A DNA stretch of 64,000 nucleotides. Origin: Charina bottae. Lineage: Eukaryota; Chordata; Lepidosauria; Squamata; Charinaidae. Both the position numbers and the translations under genes were made by a program. The notes under the pieces were generated by a model, which searched no databases, was not told the DNA's origin, and worked only from the letters and a program-made list of their open reading frames with translations. The stretch covers positions 7,133,501 to 7,197,500 of the forward strand of contig JALMGJ010000020.1 in NCBI GenBank assembly GCA_023362775.1. The letters are read 5' to 3'. Below are positions 1 to 10,480 of the stretch, piece after piece. Positions within the stretch are counted from its first letter, which is position 1. The number at the start of each line of letters is the position of its first letter.

Positions 1-178
1 CACTACACATCATTGTTGTTTTCAGATCAACAGTGAACTGAGGGTCTCATTGCAAAAAAGGTGGATGTGTTGGCAAGCAAGAGGGCAGGGTCAATTCCAG
101 CCATTTGTTCTCTGACCAAACTTCCTTCTAACTGCATCACCACGAGAACTTGAGTTGATGACAGAAGGCAACTTAGAG

Positions 179-554
179 CAGGGGTCCCCAACCTTTTTGG
201 CACCAGGGACCGGTCGTGGAAGACAATTTTTTCACGGACCGGGGGGGCGGGCGGGGTTTGCAGGTGGGAGCCAATCGTGCGCACTGGGGGGGGTGTTTCC
301 AGGTGGGAGCCAATCGCACGCGCTGGTGGGTGGGGTTTGCAGGCGGGAGCCAATAGCACGGACCGGGGGGGTTGTTGGTGGAAGCCAATCACGTGCACCG
401 GGGGGTGGGATTTGCAGGTGGGAGCCAATCACGCACTCTGGGGGGCGGGGTTTGCAGGTGGAAGCCAATCGCACGTACCGGGGGCAGGGTTTGCAGGTGG
501 GAGCCCCGCGGCCCACTTCCTAACACGCCGTGGCCCACAGGTTGGGGACCCCTG
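179..554. mobile_element. Non-autonomous hAT transposon (MITE), CAGGGGTCCCC family
   Basis: The element begins CAGGGGTCCCCAACC and ends with the inverted match GTTGGGGACCCCTG. It is flanked by 8-bp duplications acttagag (171-178) and acttacag (555-562), with one mismatch. An 8-bp duplication and CAG-type ends are hallmarks of hAT elements. There is no transposase; the interior is almost entirely a GC-rich minisatellite. The open frames across it on both strands are by-products of that repeat and are not genes. Confidence 0.88.
252..510 (+). repeat. CCAAT/GC-box minisatellite, about 6 units of 39-40 bp
   Basis: CCAAT occurs at 271, 310, 350, 385, 425 and 465. Each unit pairs GGGAGCCAATC with a G-rich stretch resembling GGGGCGGGGTTTG. 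Spacing is 39-40 bp except for one shortened unit of 35 bp. The same unit recurs in the MITEs at 19035, 26159 and 49713. Confidence 0.85.
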
Positions 555-631
555 ACTTACAGGATTCCCACCCTTCAGAAAGTTTAGTAGTTTCAATGGT
601 AGTACTACTGCAAGCTTTCTAGCACTGTCAA

Positions 632-1045
632 CTCATAGAGCTGGAAGGACCACTGAGGTCATCAAGTCCAAACAGTAGTTCAAATTCAAGCATCCCAGAA
701 AGAGCAGACCCAATGAAAGGATGCCCACACAACATCTCTGGGTAACTGTTTCGACTCTCCATCTGTACATACTGTTAGGAGGTTTCTCCTAATAGGCTGC
801 CTTCCTGTAGCTTAAATCCATTACTCCAGTTCCTGCACTTTGGAACAAGAGAGAAGACAACTTGATTTTCTCCTATGTGACATCCTTTCAGATATTTGAA
901 ATCCTATTATACCTTCCCCCACCAGTACTATTTTTTAAAGCTAAAGACACCCAACTTCTTCAATCTCTGTTAATAGGATTTGCTTTCTAGTTTCTGATCA
1001 TCCTTGACATCCTCTTCTGAAGTGGTTCCAATGCCAACTAGGACT
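632..1045 (-). mobile_element. Old CR1 LINE relic (3' region)
   Basis: The plus strand reads like the reverse complement of the widespread amniote CR1 3' region: a gagctggaagga...tgaggtcat...aagtccaa start, a ttcctgtag block, then cagatatttgaaat and a cctcttctgaa block. The copy is diverged and carries no open frame. Assignment rests on recall of the CR1 consensus and is moderately secure. Confidence 0.5.
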
Positions 1046-1268
1046 GGGTGTGCTCAAAAGACTGTCAGTAAGACAGGATTTGTGACACAACAATAAATAA
1101 CAATTTCCACTTAGTGGAAACAGGATGACAGAACAAATCCATCAATAACGTCTTACAATCAAAGAGGCTACTAAAGACCTGTCTTCATGCCAGGACAGAA
1201 CTTGAGCCAGGAGACAAAATAACCAGCATATGTTGAAAATATGAGCATTACACTGCATCTTCCTACTT

Positions 1269-1538
1269 CAGAGCTTTCCAAACGGTGTGTCACGACACAA
1301 AAGTGTGTCGCCACACACAGTCTGGTGTGTCGCCACACAGCCCGGAAGCGCTGATCATCCTCAGCGCTTCCGGGTTTTCCTGTGGCGACACACCAGCGGC
1401 GGCGCGCAAAAGCCGAAAGCGGCAGCAGCGCTTCCAGGTTTTTGCGCGCTGCCGCAACGGCGGCACTTCTGGGTTTTCCCGCGGTGACACACCAATGGCG
1501 GTTGGTGTGTCGCCGCGGGAAAACTTTGGAAAGCCCTG
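1269..1538. mobile_element. Non-autonomous hAT MITE, CAGRGCTTTCC family
   Basis: Left end CAGAGCTTTCCAAAC and right end TTTGGAAAGCCCTG are inverted copies. The element is flanked by a perfect 8-bp duplication tcctactt (1261-1268 and 1539-1546). The interior is CpG-rich and full of short inverted repeats, including a hairpin with 18-bp arms at 1478-1495 and 1502-1519 (one mismatch). No transposase is encoded. Confidence 0.9.
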
Positions 1539-1594
1539 TCCTACTTGATAAAGATGGCAACTTTTAAGGAATAATTCAGATCTTGGAGAAAAAT

Positions 1595-1716
1595 GAAACA
1601 ATAGAAGATATTATATGCAGTTCAGTGCTGAACTGTGGAGTCCCTGGTGCTCTCTGAACTTGGTTGTTTGCTTGCAGATGTTTCATTACCTGACTAGGTA
1701 ATATCATCAGTGCCAA
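1595..1716 (-). mobile_element. Penelope-like element end with hammerhead-like core
   Basis: The reverse strand carries CTGATGA, a stem ATTACC/GGTAAT, then GAAAC (about 1674-1714), followed by a segment shared with the element at 13805-14215 (gcaagcaaacaacca, then agcaccagggactccac). Both match a repeat I associate with reptile PLEs, whose terminal repeats are known to encode hammerhead ribozymes. No coding part is present. Confidence 0.55.
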
Positions 1717-3306
1717 AAATGAAACAATCAGTCTTCCTCTGACAGCTGAATCTTCCCAATCTCTACTTTTTTTATTCATGGGTCTGACTAGGAGGGAAAT
1801 TAAACTCAAGATGGAATAGATCAAGCATATACAAAAGTTTAAACTTTTAGTCATTTAACTTGATACCAAAAATAAACTGAAAGACCAAGGGTAGAAGTTG
1901 AACCCACTTCTGTTTCATTATTCACTTCACAGTAAGTCCAATCATATTTAAAGGAGGATGCAGTTCCTATTATTACCCTCAAAGGGAATGGCAGGAGGGA
2001 AATGGAAACAACCAGCCAGAATTTGAATATCCAGTGGAAGAAATGGGCTGTCTTGTACTGGATCACAGAGATTCTTCAGCACACACCGAATTCCATGTTC
2101 TCACTTGTATTTCTCCATCATCCTTCCTCAAGAATGCTATGTTTTCTTGTTTTCCATGGCACTCTGGGGTGGGTATTAATGATGTTTGGGGCTGTATCTC
2201 ACTTACTACAAATCCTGTCTGGAAAATTGGACACCTGAGATTTTTTTTAAGGCATGTGTTCTTCCAAAGACACAACATTTTTGCTGTGCAAAACTTATAT
2301 ACTGAGGAGAAACACCTTCAGCTGAGGACATTTCTGTATCACATTCTATTTGCTACCATTTGGTACAGGAATTCTCAGCATTGTTAAGCTGCATGATAAG
2401 AAACTTCCATTGGTACAAAATATAGCAGAGAATTCTCGGAGTGACGAAAGGCAGATCATCTTGCCATTTATCTTAACCTTGTGAGAGAATGCTCTGCTCT
2501 GTGACATGACGGGCATATGATAACTGTGCAAGAGAGAATACTTTATATAAAAAGCCTCTCCCCTGATTTAATATATCTTGGCAAATATTAGTTTAAAAAT
2601 CAGAGCTAGCATTAGGCAAATGTCACTTTCAAAGCTGCTATATCTATTATGTCAATATTTCTTTTTCATTGACTGCTTCTGTATTTTGGGCCTTCTTACC
2701 TCACCTGGCCCTGCTTTTAAACCCCAAGATTTAAAAACTGTTTTATTTCTACCATCTTTGTCAGTTTGATTTATGCTGATTTTGATCACTTTTTTTAGTC
2801 AGGTAAGTTAAATGTTTCTGTGTGTGTATGTGTGTATAGTACTAATTTAATCTTTTCATTCTTCTTCAGTACTTTTAATGGAAAAGTGGGATATACTGTA
2901 TCTATTTTAAAATTAATGAAATAAATACAGTTGAATGTTTTGGCCTCATGACTCATTGAAATGAAAGAAAGAACTATATGATAATCTCTCATTTGGGTTT
3001 TCACAAAGTGGTTTTGAAAGGCCCCATATTTATGGTTGGTTCAAAATGCAGCTGCCAGGCTACCTACAGGAACAGCCCTAACACCAATCCTGTAGGAGCT
3101 TCTGCTTTCTATGATAAAGGCAAAGTGCTGGTGTTGACCTACAGTCTCTTAACAGAGTTGGGGTCATGAGACCATCTCTCTGTGTATCAGCTTGCCAATG
3201 TTTTTACATCTGAGCAAGAGGTCCAGCTCATTTCCTGTCAACCGGGAAAATGCATCAAACAGTAACATGAAACACAGTATGGTACCCAGAATGTGGGCTG
3301 CAGTGT
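1717..3306. other. No gene recognised
   Basis: AT-rich unique-looking sequence. Short open frames at 2002-2387 lack any recognisable domain or exon signal. A short TG-rich run lies near 2820. Confidence 0.5.
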
Positions 3307-3311
3307 ACCTG

Positions 3312-3559
3312 TGTCAGGGAGATAACTGGTGAAGAAGGAGGGGGCTCCCTCCAGGGGGATAAACACATGCGCAGTACTGAATCGCTTTGCCTTCCTCCCA
3401 AGAGGCTAAAGAAGGCCCCGCCCTAGTTTCATGGGCCTTTTCTCTGAGCATCACTAATTCATTTCAGTTTAGCTGGATTCTGTCTAGCAGAGTAGAACAA
3501 TAAAACACTAGAGCTTTTACACCAAGTCTCAGTGTGTTCCTTCACTCGAAGTCAGGACA
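3312..3559 (+). mobile_element. Solo LTR, 248 bp
   Basis: The unit starts TGTCAGGGAG, ends GTCAGGACA and is flanked by the perfect 5-bp duplication ACCTG (3307-3311 and 3560-3564). A polyadenylation signal AATAAA near 3500 sets the plus orientation. No internal retroviral sequence is present, so this is a solo LTR left by recombination between LTRs. A second copy of the family is at 43463-43712. Confidence 0.9.
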
Positions 3560-3959
3560 ACCTGCCTGCAACATTATTGACATTTCAGTTTGGGTCGAGG
3601 TTCACCAATTTAATTGGCCATTACTATTGGCTACTATAATAAATGGGATAAATGAGTGCTATTGTTATCCATGTTATCATCCATTTTAACATTGCTGTTA
3701 ATTGCCATAGGATTTTTTTTAATGAAAGGTGCAATAAAATGGGGGGGGGGACAATAAATGTGTTAAAATAATTTGGAAACAAATTTGACTGCATTTTAAA
3801 ATAGAGATCAGTGTAAACGAAAATGAAATGAAGTTTGCTTCCATAATCATTTTTTAAGCTCTGTATATGGAATGAAAAATAGTCTTTTTAAATATCCAAA
3901 TAGTAGTATTTTTATGTCTTTTTTCAAGGCACACATGGAATTCGGTGTTTTTTAGGGTC

Positions 3960-4153
3960 ACAACAAGACAGATGTGTTCCTCGAAGTATTTGTTGAAACC
4001 CTCTAAGATTGCTCTGACACTATTTGTCTTTGGTTTAATTCAAATTTATGTCCATTAATTCTTTTGCACAAAGTTTGTCCTGTTTGTCCTATGTAGATTC
4101 CTGAGGAGCATTGCCGACAGATGATGGTATGTATCACATTAGGGTTCAACAAC
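3960..4153 (-). pseudogene. PLE GIY-YIG endonuclease fragment
   Basis: On the minus strand, residues reading NVIHTIICRQC followed by GIYIGQTGQTL and KRINGH fit the GIY-YIG endonuclease of Penelope-like retroelements: a Cys-x2-Cys knuckle variant just before the GIYxGxT core, then a conserved R/H helix. The open frame is about 69 codons and stops before any reverse transcriptase. Its upstream side is cut by the L1 inserted at 4154. It is a relic and is not expected to be functional. Confidence 0.6.
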
Positions 4154-5314
4154 ACTTCCGGGTTCTGGTCGGAGCACAGCGAAGAACTGGGGCTCCTTAG
4201 CCTCAATTCCACGGCTAAGCTGTTTGCAGCGATTTGAGAGAAGAAATCGCTGGGAAAATCACACTCGAAGAGAGTGTGATCGGGAGATTAACCACAAAGG
4301 GTCTCTGAAGTAAATGCCCTCCCCCGACTCCTGTAATTTCCACTGCGGGAGGAGGGAGATGGAGCAATGAAAGGAGACTGGGAAGAAAAACGGGGCTCTG
4401 CAGCAGCCGTGATTCTAACAGATAAGTAGCTGGCCCGACCAGGCTTTTAGTCACTTTTTTTTACTTTTAAACATTATTATTTTTTTATTAAGTGCTAAGA
4501 TTTGTATCTGGACTTGATTTATATTTGCTGGTGTTATATTTTTTTCTTGTTAATGGAAGAATAAACGGTGGGAAGAGAAGCTAAGTGGCTTTGCTAGAAG
4601 TGAAAGTGACTTTTACTATTATTTCAGTTTGGTTTGAGTTTTTTACTTATGGACAACTATTGGTATTTCTATTTTTGCTCTCTGGAATACAATATTAAAG
4701 CTTGGATTTAAATGGAGTGATTAATACTTTATTTTTTAAGATTTTGATGTTGGGATTACTGAACCCTATTAAAAACTCTTTTATATATACAAGTTCCTCT
4801 TTTTCTTTTTGAACTTTGAACTCTGTTTGGATTTATTTTTCTGAAAAAGTCAAGTTATTTAACGTTTAATTTGGATTATTGGATTATTATATGGAAAGTA
4901 GAGGCTTTTTTACATGTCTCTAGCAACATTTTTTCTTTTTGACTTGTGGTTGGATTGAAGAATTACAAGTGGGAAGGTGAAACCCTGGGAATATTTACTA
5001 TTCTTATCTTTGATTTTGACTACAGGAGAACAAAAAGTCCTAGGCTTTTATCCTTTGAAACACTGTGGACTTTTATATATAAGGGATTATAAATGACCTA
5101 AGAGGAAAAATTTTAAAAGAGCCTAGTTCTCTCTTTCTTTTTCCTTAACCTTTTGGATATTTGTTTTTTCACCTTTTCTTTTTTCTTTTTATTATTTGTA
5201 AAAGAATTTTTAATTTTTTTTTTAATTTTTTCCCCTTTTTTAAATAATTTTTGTTATATTGTTATATGGTGCTTTTTCCCCTTTTCTCCCTTTTTTCTTC
5301 TTTTTTGCAGGGCT
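4154..5314 (+). promoter_or_regulatory. L1 5' UTR / presumed internal promoter
   Basis: The first 290 bases are relatively GC-rich and would carry the internal promoter of a full-length L1. The rest is T-rich and ends in a long pyrimidine tract (about 5160-5310) directly followed by cag and the ORF1 ATG, which resembles a 3' splice site. Promoter function is inferred from position only. Confidence 0.6.
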
Positions 5315-6415
5315 ATGGCGTCTTTGGGAACGAGACGGGCGGAGAAGGAGAAGAAGAAGGAGACTGGAGGACCACCTATTGATTCTGCTACACCTGCTAC
5401 ATCTGCCTCAGAAGCTTTATTACCAGAAATGAAAAAGATATTAGAAGCTGTTGCAACACTAAATAAGAAAATGGATGATCAGAATACAGCAATAAATAAG
5501 AAAATGGATGATCAGAATACAGCAATAAATAAGAAAATGGATGACCAGAATACAGCAATAAATAAGAAAATGGATGACTCCACGAAGCAGATGGAAGATC
5601 AGATTACAGCATTAGACAAAAAAATGGACGATATGAAGAAAGAAATAACCCGAGAGATTAAGCAAGATTTTAAAAAAGAAATTCAAACAGTTAAGGAAGT
5701 GGTCAATTCTCTGTCAGGAGAACTTAAAGATACGCAAAGCCAGATGCAAAAATTAGAAGATAAATCAGAATATGCTATTAAAGAGATTGAACATAATCTA
5801 GATATCACAGCTTTAGCAGAAATGAGAGAGAAGGAGCACATCTTGAGATTTAGAGCAATTCCAGAACAAGTAGATGAAAATGTGAGAGAAAGGATGACTT
5901 TTGAATTAGCTAAATTTTTGGAGACAAGAGAACAAGATTTAGATTTGGAGATAGACAAGATATTCAGAGTAAACTCACGTTATGCTAAGGAAAGAAAAGT
6001 CCCTAGAGACATATTGATATATTTTGTAAGAAAAGTGACAAAAGAGCAAATCTTAAGGAAGCATTATAATACTAGATTAAATATAGAAGGGAAGGAAATA
6101 ATTGTATTAAAAGAAATTCCCTTGAGAATAATTAGGAAAAGAAAAGACTATTCTTTCCTTACAGACAAATTAAGGCAACATAGTATTTCATTCAGATGGG
6201 AAAAATTGGAAGGCGTATCGTTTGAGTTTAAAGGACAGAGATTCAAAATAACTTCCATTTTAAAAGCAAAAGCTTTTTTAGAGAAATACAAGAAAGAAAT
6301 GGGTTTACCAGAAGGAGAATTGACAAAAGGAGGAGAAACATCGAAAGACAAAGAGAAGACTGAAGATCTATCTGAGAAAGGAGCTACAGGTGTGGACTTA
6401 ACAAAGGGATTTTAA
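5315..6415 (+). CDS. L1 ORF1 protein (RNA-binding chaperone), 366 aa
   Basis: ORF1p coats L1 RNA as a trimer and is needed for retrotransposition. I start it at the ATG at 5315 (MASLGTRR), because the in-frame stretch from 5153 encodes a Phe-rich string from the pyrimidine tract and is probably untranslated. The N-terminus is Lys/Glu-rich. Residues about 45-165 form a coiled coil containing at least three exact copies of an 11-residue unit, NKKMDDQNTAI, and further diverged ones. Residues about 170-265 fit the RRM-like domain (ILRFRAIPE) and about 265-350 the C-terminal domain. The length is typical of vertebrate L1 ORF1. No frameshift or internal stop is present. Confidence 0.93.
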   Translation: MASLGTRRAEKEKKKETGGPPIDSATPATSASEALLPEMKKILEAVATLNKKMDDQNTAINKKMDDQNTAINKKMDDQNTAINKKMDDSTKQMEDQITALDKKMDDMKKEITREIKQDFKKEIQTVKEVVNSLSGELKDTQSQMQKLEDKSEYAIKEIEHNLDITALAEMREKEHILRFRAIPEQVDENVRERMTFELAKFLETREQDLDLEIDKIFRVNSRYAKERKVPRDILIYFVRKVTKEQILRKHYNTRLNIEGKEIIVLKEIPLRIIRKRKDYSFLTDKLRQHSISFRWEKLEGVSFEFKGQRFKITSILKAKAFLEKYKKEMGLPEGELTKGGETSKDKEKTEDLSEKGATGVDLTKGF

Positions 6416-6429
6416 AGAATAAAACACCA

Positions 6430-9400
6430 ATGGAATTTAAATATCTGACATGGAATATTAATGGAGCCAATGCTCCACAAAAAAGAAGAAAGATATTTCA
6501 TTTTTTGAAAAAACAGAAATTGGACATAAGTTGTTTACAAGAGACTCATATTTGTAAAAAAGATACTAAATATTTGATTCAAAAACAGCTTGGAGAAGAA
6601 TTTATTTCGGCTGGATATAAAAAAACTAAAGGGGTAGTCTTATATGTACAACCAAAATTAAACCCAAAATTGATATTAGCTGATGAAGAGGGTCGATACA
6701 TTGTAGTAGAAATTAACATACAAGGAACTAAAACACTGATAGTTGGACTTTATGCACCGAATATGGATAAAGGAGTATTTTATAAAAACCTGATGGATAA
6801 ACTTTTGGACTTAACTTATGACAATTGGTGTTTCATGGGGGATTGGAATGGGGTAATTTACCCCAGATTGGATAGACAGTCACAAAAAGAAGTGAAGCAA
6901 ACACAGGGAAAATTGCCACAAACATTTTTCGACTTGAAAGAGATGTTGGATTTACAAGACATTTGGAGATGTATGAATGGGACTTCCAGAGAATTTACAT
7001 ATTATTCAGAGAGATTTAAATCACATTCTAGAATAGATATGATTTTGATATCTAAAAATTTGATGATGGATATTAACAAAGTTGATATATTACCTAAGAC
7101 TTTATCAGATCATAATCCAGTAATGTTGACTCTTAAAGGGAAACGGAATGTATTTAGATGGAGATTGAATGAGTCACTACTACGGAATAATGATGTAGTC
7201 GATGTATGCAAAAAAAAATTAAGAGAATATTTTCAATTTAATTTGAACAAAGGGACTAATATTCAAACTGTATGGGAAGCCAGTAAAGCATATATGAGGG
7301 GTTATTTTATTCAATACAATGCTCAAATGAGGAAGAAAAAACAAAAAAGAATTCAATTGATTTTAGACGAAATTAAAAGTAAAGAGTTAGATTTGAGAGA
7401 TAAACCAATGGATGACACTTTGCTCACTCAAATTAAATTTCTACAAAAGCAAATATCAATGATATTAACTCAAGAGATAGAGACTCAAATGAAATTTACA
7501 AAACAAAAATATTTTGAATATGCAAATAAACCAGGTAGATGGCTGGCTTATAAATTGAGGAAACAAAGACAAAAGAATTTGATTACTAATATTCAACATG
7601 AAGGAAAAACTCTGGTGAATAATATGGACATTCAAAAAACCTTTCATGACTATTATTCTAAATTATATAAAAAACAAGATGTCAACTTGGATGACATTGA
7701 AGAATATTTGAATAAACAAAAACTAACTGTTCTTAATGACCAACAAAGATTGATATTAAATAATGTTATAACAAAAGAAGAATTGATAAAAGCTTTTAAG
7801 AAAATTAGTAGTGGAAAAGCTCCTGGACCGGATGGATTGTCAGCAGCCTACTATAAATGTTTTGAAGAGGATTTATGTCTACCTTTGCAGAAGACTATGA
7901 ATTCTATTTTGGAAACAGGAATTATGCCTGAAACTTGGAAAGAAGCACATATAACATTGATACCCAAAGAACAACAGGATTTAACATTAACTAAAAATTA
8001 TAGACCAATATCTTTATTGAATAATGACTATAAGATATTTACAACGATATTAGCAGAAAGAATGAAGAATATACTTAAGGATTTTATTCATCAAGACCAA
8101 ACTGGTTTTCTACCCAAAAGACAAATTCATGACAATGTCCGAAACATAGTAGACGTAATTGAATATTTGGATCAACACTATGATAAACAAGCTGCCTTGA
8201 TATTTATTGATGCTGAAAAAGCCTTTGACAACTTAAATTGGCCTTTTATGTTCAAAGTTTTGGAAAATATGAATTTTGGAGGAAATTTTATAAAATGGAT
8301 TAAATCAATATATACTCCACAACTTGCCAAAATAATTGTTAATGGAGAATTTAGTAAGCCATGTGAAATACAAAAAGGTACTAGACAAGGTTGTCCATTA
8401 TCTCCACTTTTGTTTATATTGGTATTAGAGGTTTTACTTAGAGATATTAGACAAGATGATGGTATCCATGGTATTAAAGTTAAAAAAGAAGTTTATAAAC
8501 TAAGAGCATTTGCTGACGACCTAGTCATTACTTTGGAGAATCCACTAGAAGGAATTGAAATATTAATACAGAAACTAAAAGACTTTGGGTCGCTAGCAGG
8601 GTTCAAAGTGAATTTACAGAAGACAAAAGTTTTGACCAAAAATATGGATTACCACCAACAAGAGAAATTGAAAGAAATAACAGGATATTCAATGGAAGAA
8701 AAAGTAAAATATTTGGGAGTATATTTAACAACTAAAAATGTTAAGTTGTTTAAGAATAATTATATTCCACTTTGGATGGATATTAAAAAAGATTTGGAAC
8801 ATTGGGAAAAACTGCAATTATCATTATTAGGTAGAATTTCAGCAATTAAAATGAATGTTTTGCCAAGAATTTTATATCTTTTTCAAACACTACCTATATT
8901 GGCATCAGAAGAACCTTTTAAACAATGGCAGCGAGATATTTCTAAGTTTATTTGGCAAGGGAAAAAACCAAGAGTAAAATATAAAGTATTGCAAGACTCT
9001 AAAGAAAGAGGAGGACTAGGTCTACCGGATTTGAAATTATATTATGCTGCTTGTTGCTTGGTTTGGATTAAAGAATGGATAGTTTTGAAAAATGAAAAAT
9101 TATTGAATTTGGAAGGACATGAATTAAGATATGGATGGCATGGATATTTGTGGTACGATAAAGTTAAAGTTAATGTGGACTTTAAAAACCATTATATTAG
9201 AAGATCCTTGTTAAGAATCTGGAATAAATATAAATTAATCTTATGTTATAAAAGACCCTTATGGATTTCTACACAAGAAGCATTCTACAGAACAGAAGTA
9301 AGAAATAAAGATAAATGGTTAACCTACAAAGACTTTTTAAAGAAAGAACAAGGACAATATATAATTAAATCAATAGAAGAATTGGTATCAGAGGGATACA

Positions 9401-10191
9401 GTTTTCAATGGCTTTCATATATGCAGCTCGTAGAGAAATTTAAATTAGATAAGAAAGACCTTGAATTTGAACAAACCAAATCGGAATTTGAGATACAACT
9501 ATGTGAGACAGATGATCATCTAATTGCAAAAATGTATAAATTATTGTTAAAAGGTGAAATGGTAGAGGAACAAGTTAAAGACTGTATGATTAAATGGGCT
9601 AAAAATATTGGCCATAATATTCAAATGCAACAATGGGAAGATATGTGGACCAAAGGGTTAAAATTTACTTTGTGTTATAATTTAAAAGAAAACTTTTATA
9701 AGATGATGTACAGATGGTATATGACCCCACAAAAACTTTCTAAAATGTATGGAAATGTCTCCAACTTATGTTGGAAATGTAAAAAAAAAGAGGGGTCTTT
9801 TTACCATATGTGGTGGACATGTGAGACTGCAAAGAAATTTTGGACTCAAATACATGCATTGATGCAAAATATATTACAAATTCGAGTTCCATTTAAACCG
9901 GAATTTTTCTTACTGGGAATAATTGATGGACAACCTGGGAAGCAATTTACAAGGATTATGCAATACATGATTACAGCAGCAAGACTTATTTTTGCACAAA
10001 ATTGGAAAAACCAGATATCGCCTACAATACAAGATTGGATGTTAAAATTGATGGATATGGCAGAGAATGATAAACTGACATGTTTATTAAAAGAAAATCC
10101 AAATAATTATTTCCTTAAAGAGTGGAAACCATTAACTGACTATTTACAAGATGCGGGAGGGGCAAAGCTTATATGGGGATTTGAAGATTAA
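6430..10191 (+). CDS. L1 ORF2 protein: endonuclease and reverse transcriptase, 1253 aa
   Basis: ORF2p nicks target DNA and primes reverse transcription at the nick. The N-terminal APE-type endonuclease shows QETH (near 37), GDWN (near 137), SRIDMI and SDHNP (near 227). The reverse transcriptase shows NYRPISL, the FIDAEKAFD block (near 593), GTRQGCPLSPLLF and the catalytic FADD (694-697). A C-terminal CWKC at 1114-1117 with a following His and Cys forms the Cys-rich motif. The frame is intact over its whole length, close to the usual size of about 1250-1280 aa. It starts 14 nt after the ORF1 stop, the usual arrangement for unconventional ORF2 translation. Confidence 0.96.
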   Translation: MEFKYLTWNINGANAPQKRRKIFHFLKKQKLDISCLQETHICKKDTKYLIQKQLGEEFISAGYKKTKGVVLYVQPKLNPKLILADEEGRYIVVEINIQGTKTLIVGLYAPNMDKGVFYKNLMDKLLDLTYDNWCFMGDWNGVIYPRLDRQSQKEVKQTQGKLPQTFFDLKEMLDLQDIWRCMNGTSREFTYYSERFKSHSRIDMILISKNLMMDINKVDILPKTLSDHNPVMLTLKGKRNVFRWRLNESLLRNNDVVDVCKKKLREYFQFNLNKGTNIQTVWEASKAYMRGYFIQYNAQMRKKKQKRIQLILDEIKSKELDLRDKPMDDTLLTQIKFLQKQISMILTQEIETQMKFTKQKYFEYANKPGRWLAYKLRKQRQKNLITNIQHEGKTLVNNMDIQKTFHDYYSKLYKKQDVNLDDIEEYLNKQKLTVLNDQQRLILNNVITKEELIKAFKKISSGKAPGPDGLSAAYYKCFEEDLCLPLQKTMNSILETGIMPETWKEAHITLIPKEQQDLTLTKNYRPISLLNNDYKIFTTILAERMKNILKDFIHQDQTGFLPKRQIHDNVRNIVDVIEYLDQHYDKQAALIFIDAEKAFDNLNWPFMFKVLENMNFGGNFIKWIKSIYTPQLAKIIVNGEFSKPCEIQKGTRQGCPLSPLLFILVLEVLLRDIRQDDGIHGIKVKKEVYKLRAFADDLVITLENPLEGIEILIQKLKDFGSLAGFKVNLQKTKVLTKNMDYHQQEKLKEITGYSMEEKVKYLGVYLTTKNVKLFKNNYIPLWMDIKKDLEHWEKLQLSLLGRISAIKMNVLPRILYLFQTLPILASEEPFKQWQRDISKFIWQGKKPRVKYKVLQDSKERGGLGLPDLKLYYAACCLVWIKEWIVLKNEKLLNLEGHELRYGWHGYLWYDKVKVNVDFKNHYIRRSLLRIWNKYKLILCYKRPLWISTQEAFYRTEVRNKDKWLTYKDFLKKEQGQYIIKSIEELVSEGYSFQWLSYMQLVEKFKLDKKDLEFEQTKSEFEIQLCETDDHLIAKMYKLLLKGEMVEEQVKDCMIKWAKNIGHNIQMQQWEDMWTKGLKFTLCYNLKENFYKMMYRWYMTPQKLSKMYGNVSNLCWKCKKKEGSFYHMWWTCETAKKFWTQIHALMQNILQIRVPFKPEFFLLGIIDGQPGKQFTRIMQYMITAARLIFAQNWKNQISPTIQDWMLKLMDMAENDKLTCLLKENPNNYFLKEWKPLTDYLQDAGGAKLIWGFED

Positions 10192-10462
10192 AATATATAT
10201 ATATTGATGTAATAGACAAGAAATATTCTTTAATATTATATATAGACCTAGCATGTAAGACAAAATTTTTAAAATACCATGACCAGATACAAATCGGAAG
10301 TTGACCAAATTCTGTTTCAGCTTTATCTTTTTTTCTTTTTTCCTTTACTACACTTTTTTATCTTTTCTTTTTTCTTGATTTGTATTTCCATTTTCTTTTC
10401 TGTTTCAAACTTTTATCTATGTAAAATTAAAATCTAATAAAATTTGTTAAAAAAAAAAAAAA
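10192..10462 (+). other. L1 3' UTR and poly-A tail
   Basis: About 250 bases of AT-rich, pyrimidine-biased sequence end in two overlapping polyadenylation-like signals (AATAAAATTTG near 10436) and an A-run at about 10449-10462. The duplication begins immediately afterwards. Confidence 0.85.
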
Positions 10463-10480
10463 ACATTAGGGTTCAACAAC

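Larger units (their letters stand above)
4154..10462 (+). mobile_element. Full-length LINE-1 with intact ORF1 and ORF2
   Basis: The 6.3-kb element is flanked by a perfect 18-bp duplication acattagggttcaacaac (4136-4153 and 10463-10480) and ends in an A-run of about 14. It holds a 5' UTR of about 1.16 kb, ORF1, a 14-nt gap, ORF2 and a short 3' UTR. Both frames are uninterrupted and all key ORF2 catalytic motifs are present. The intact frames and unmutated duplication indicate a very recent insertion, possibly still competent to transpose. It landed inside older PLE sequence. A fragment of a different L1 lies at 48757-52038. Confidence 0.95.

Noticed and set aside
155..555. Overlapping open frames on both strands, Gly/Trp- or Pro-rich
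   Set aside because: They are translations of the 39-40 bp minisatellite inside the hAT MITE, open in several frames because the unit lacks stops.
5153..5314. Upstream extension of L1 ORF1 from an earlier ATG
   Set aside because: The extra 54 residues are Phe/Leu strings encoded by the pyrimidine tract; the ATG at 5315 begins sequence that looks like ORF1.
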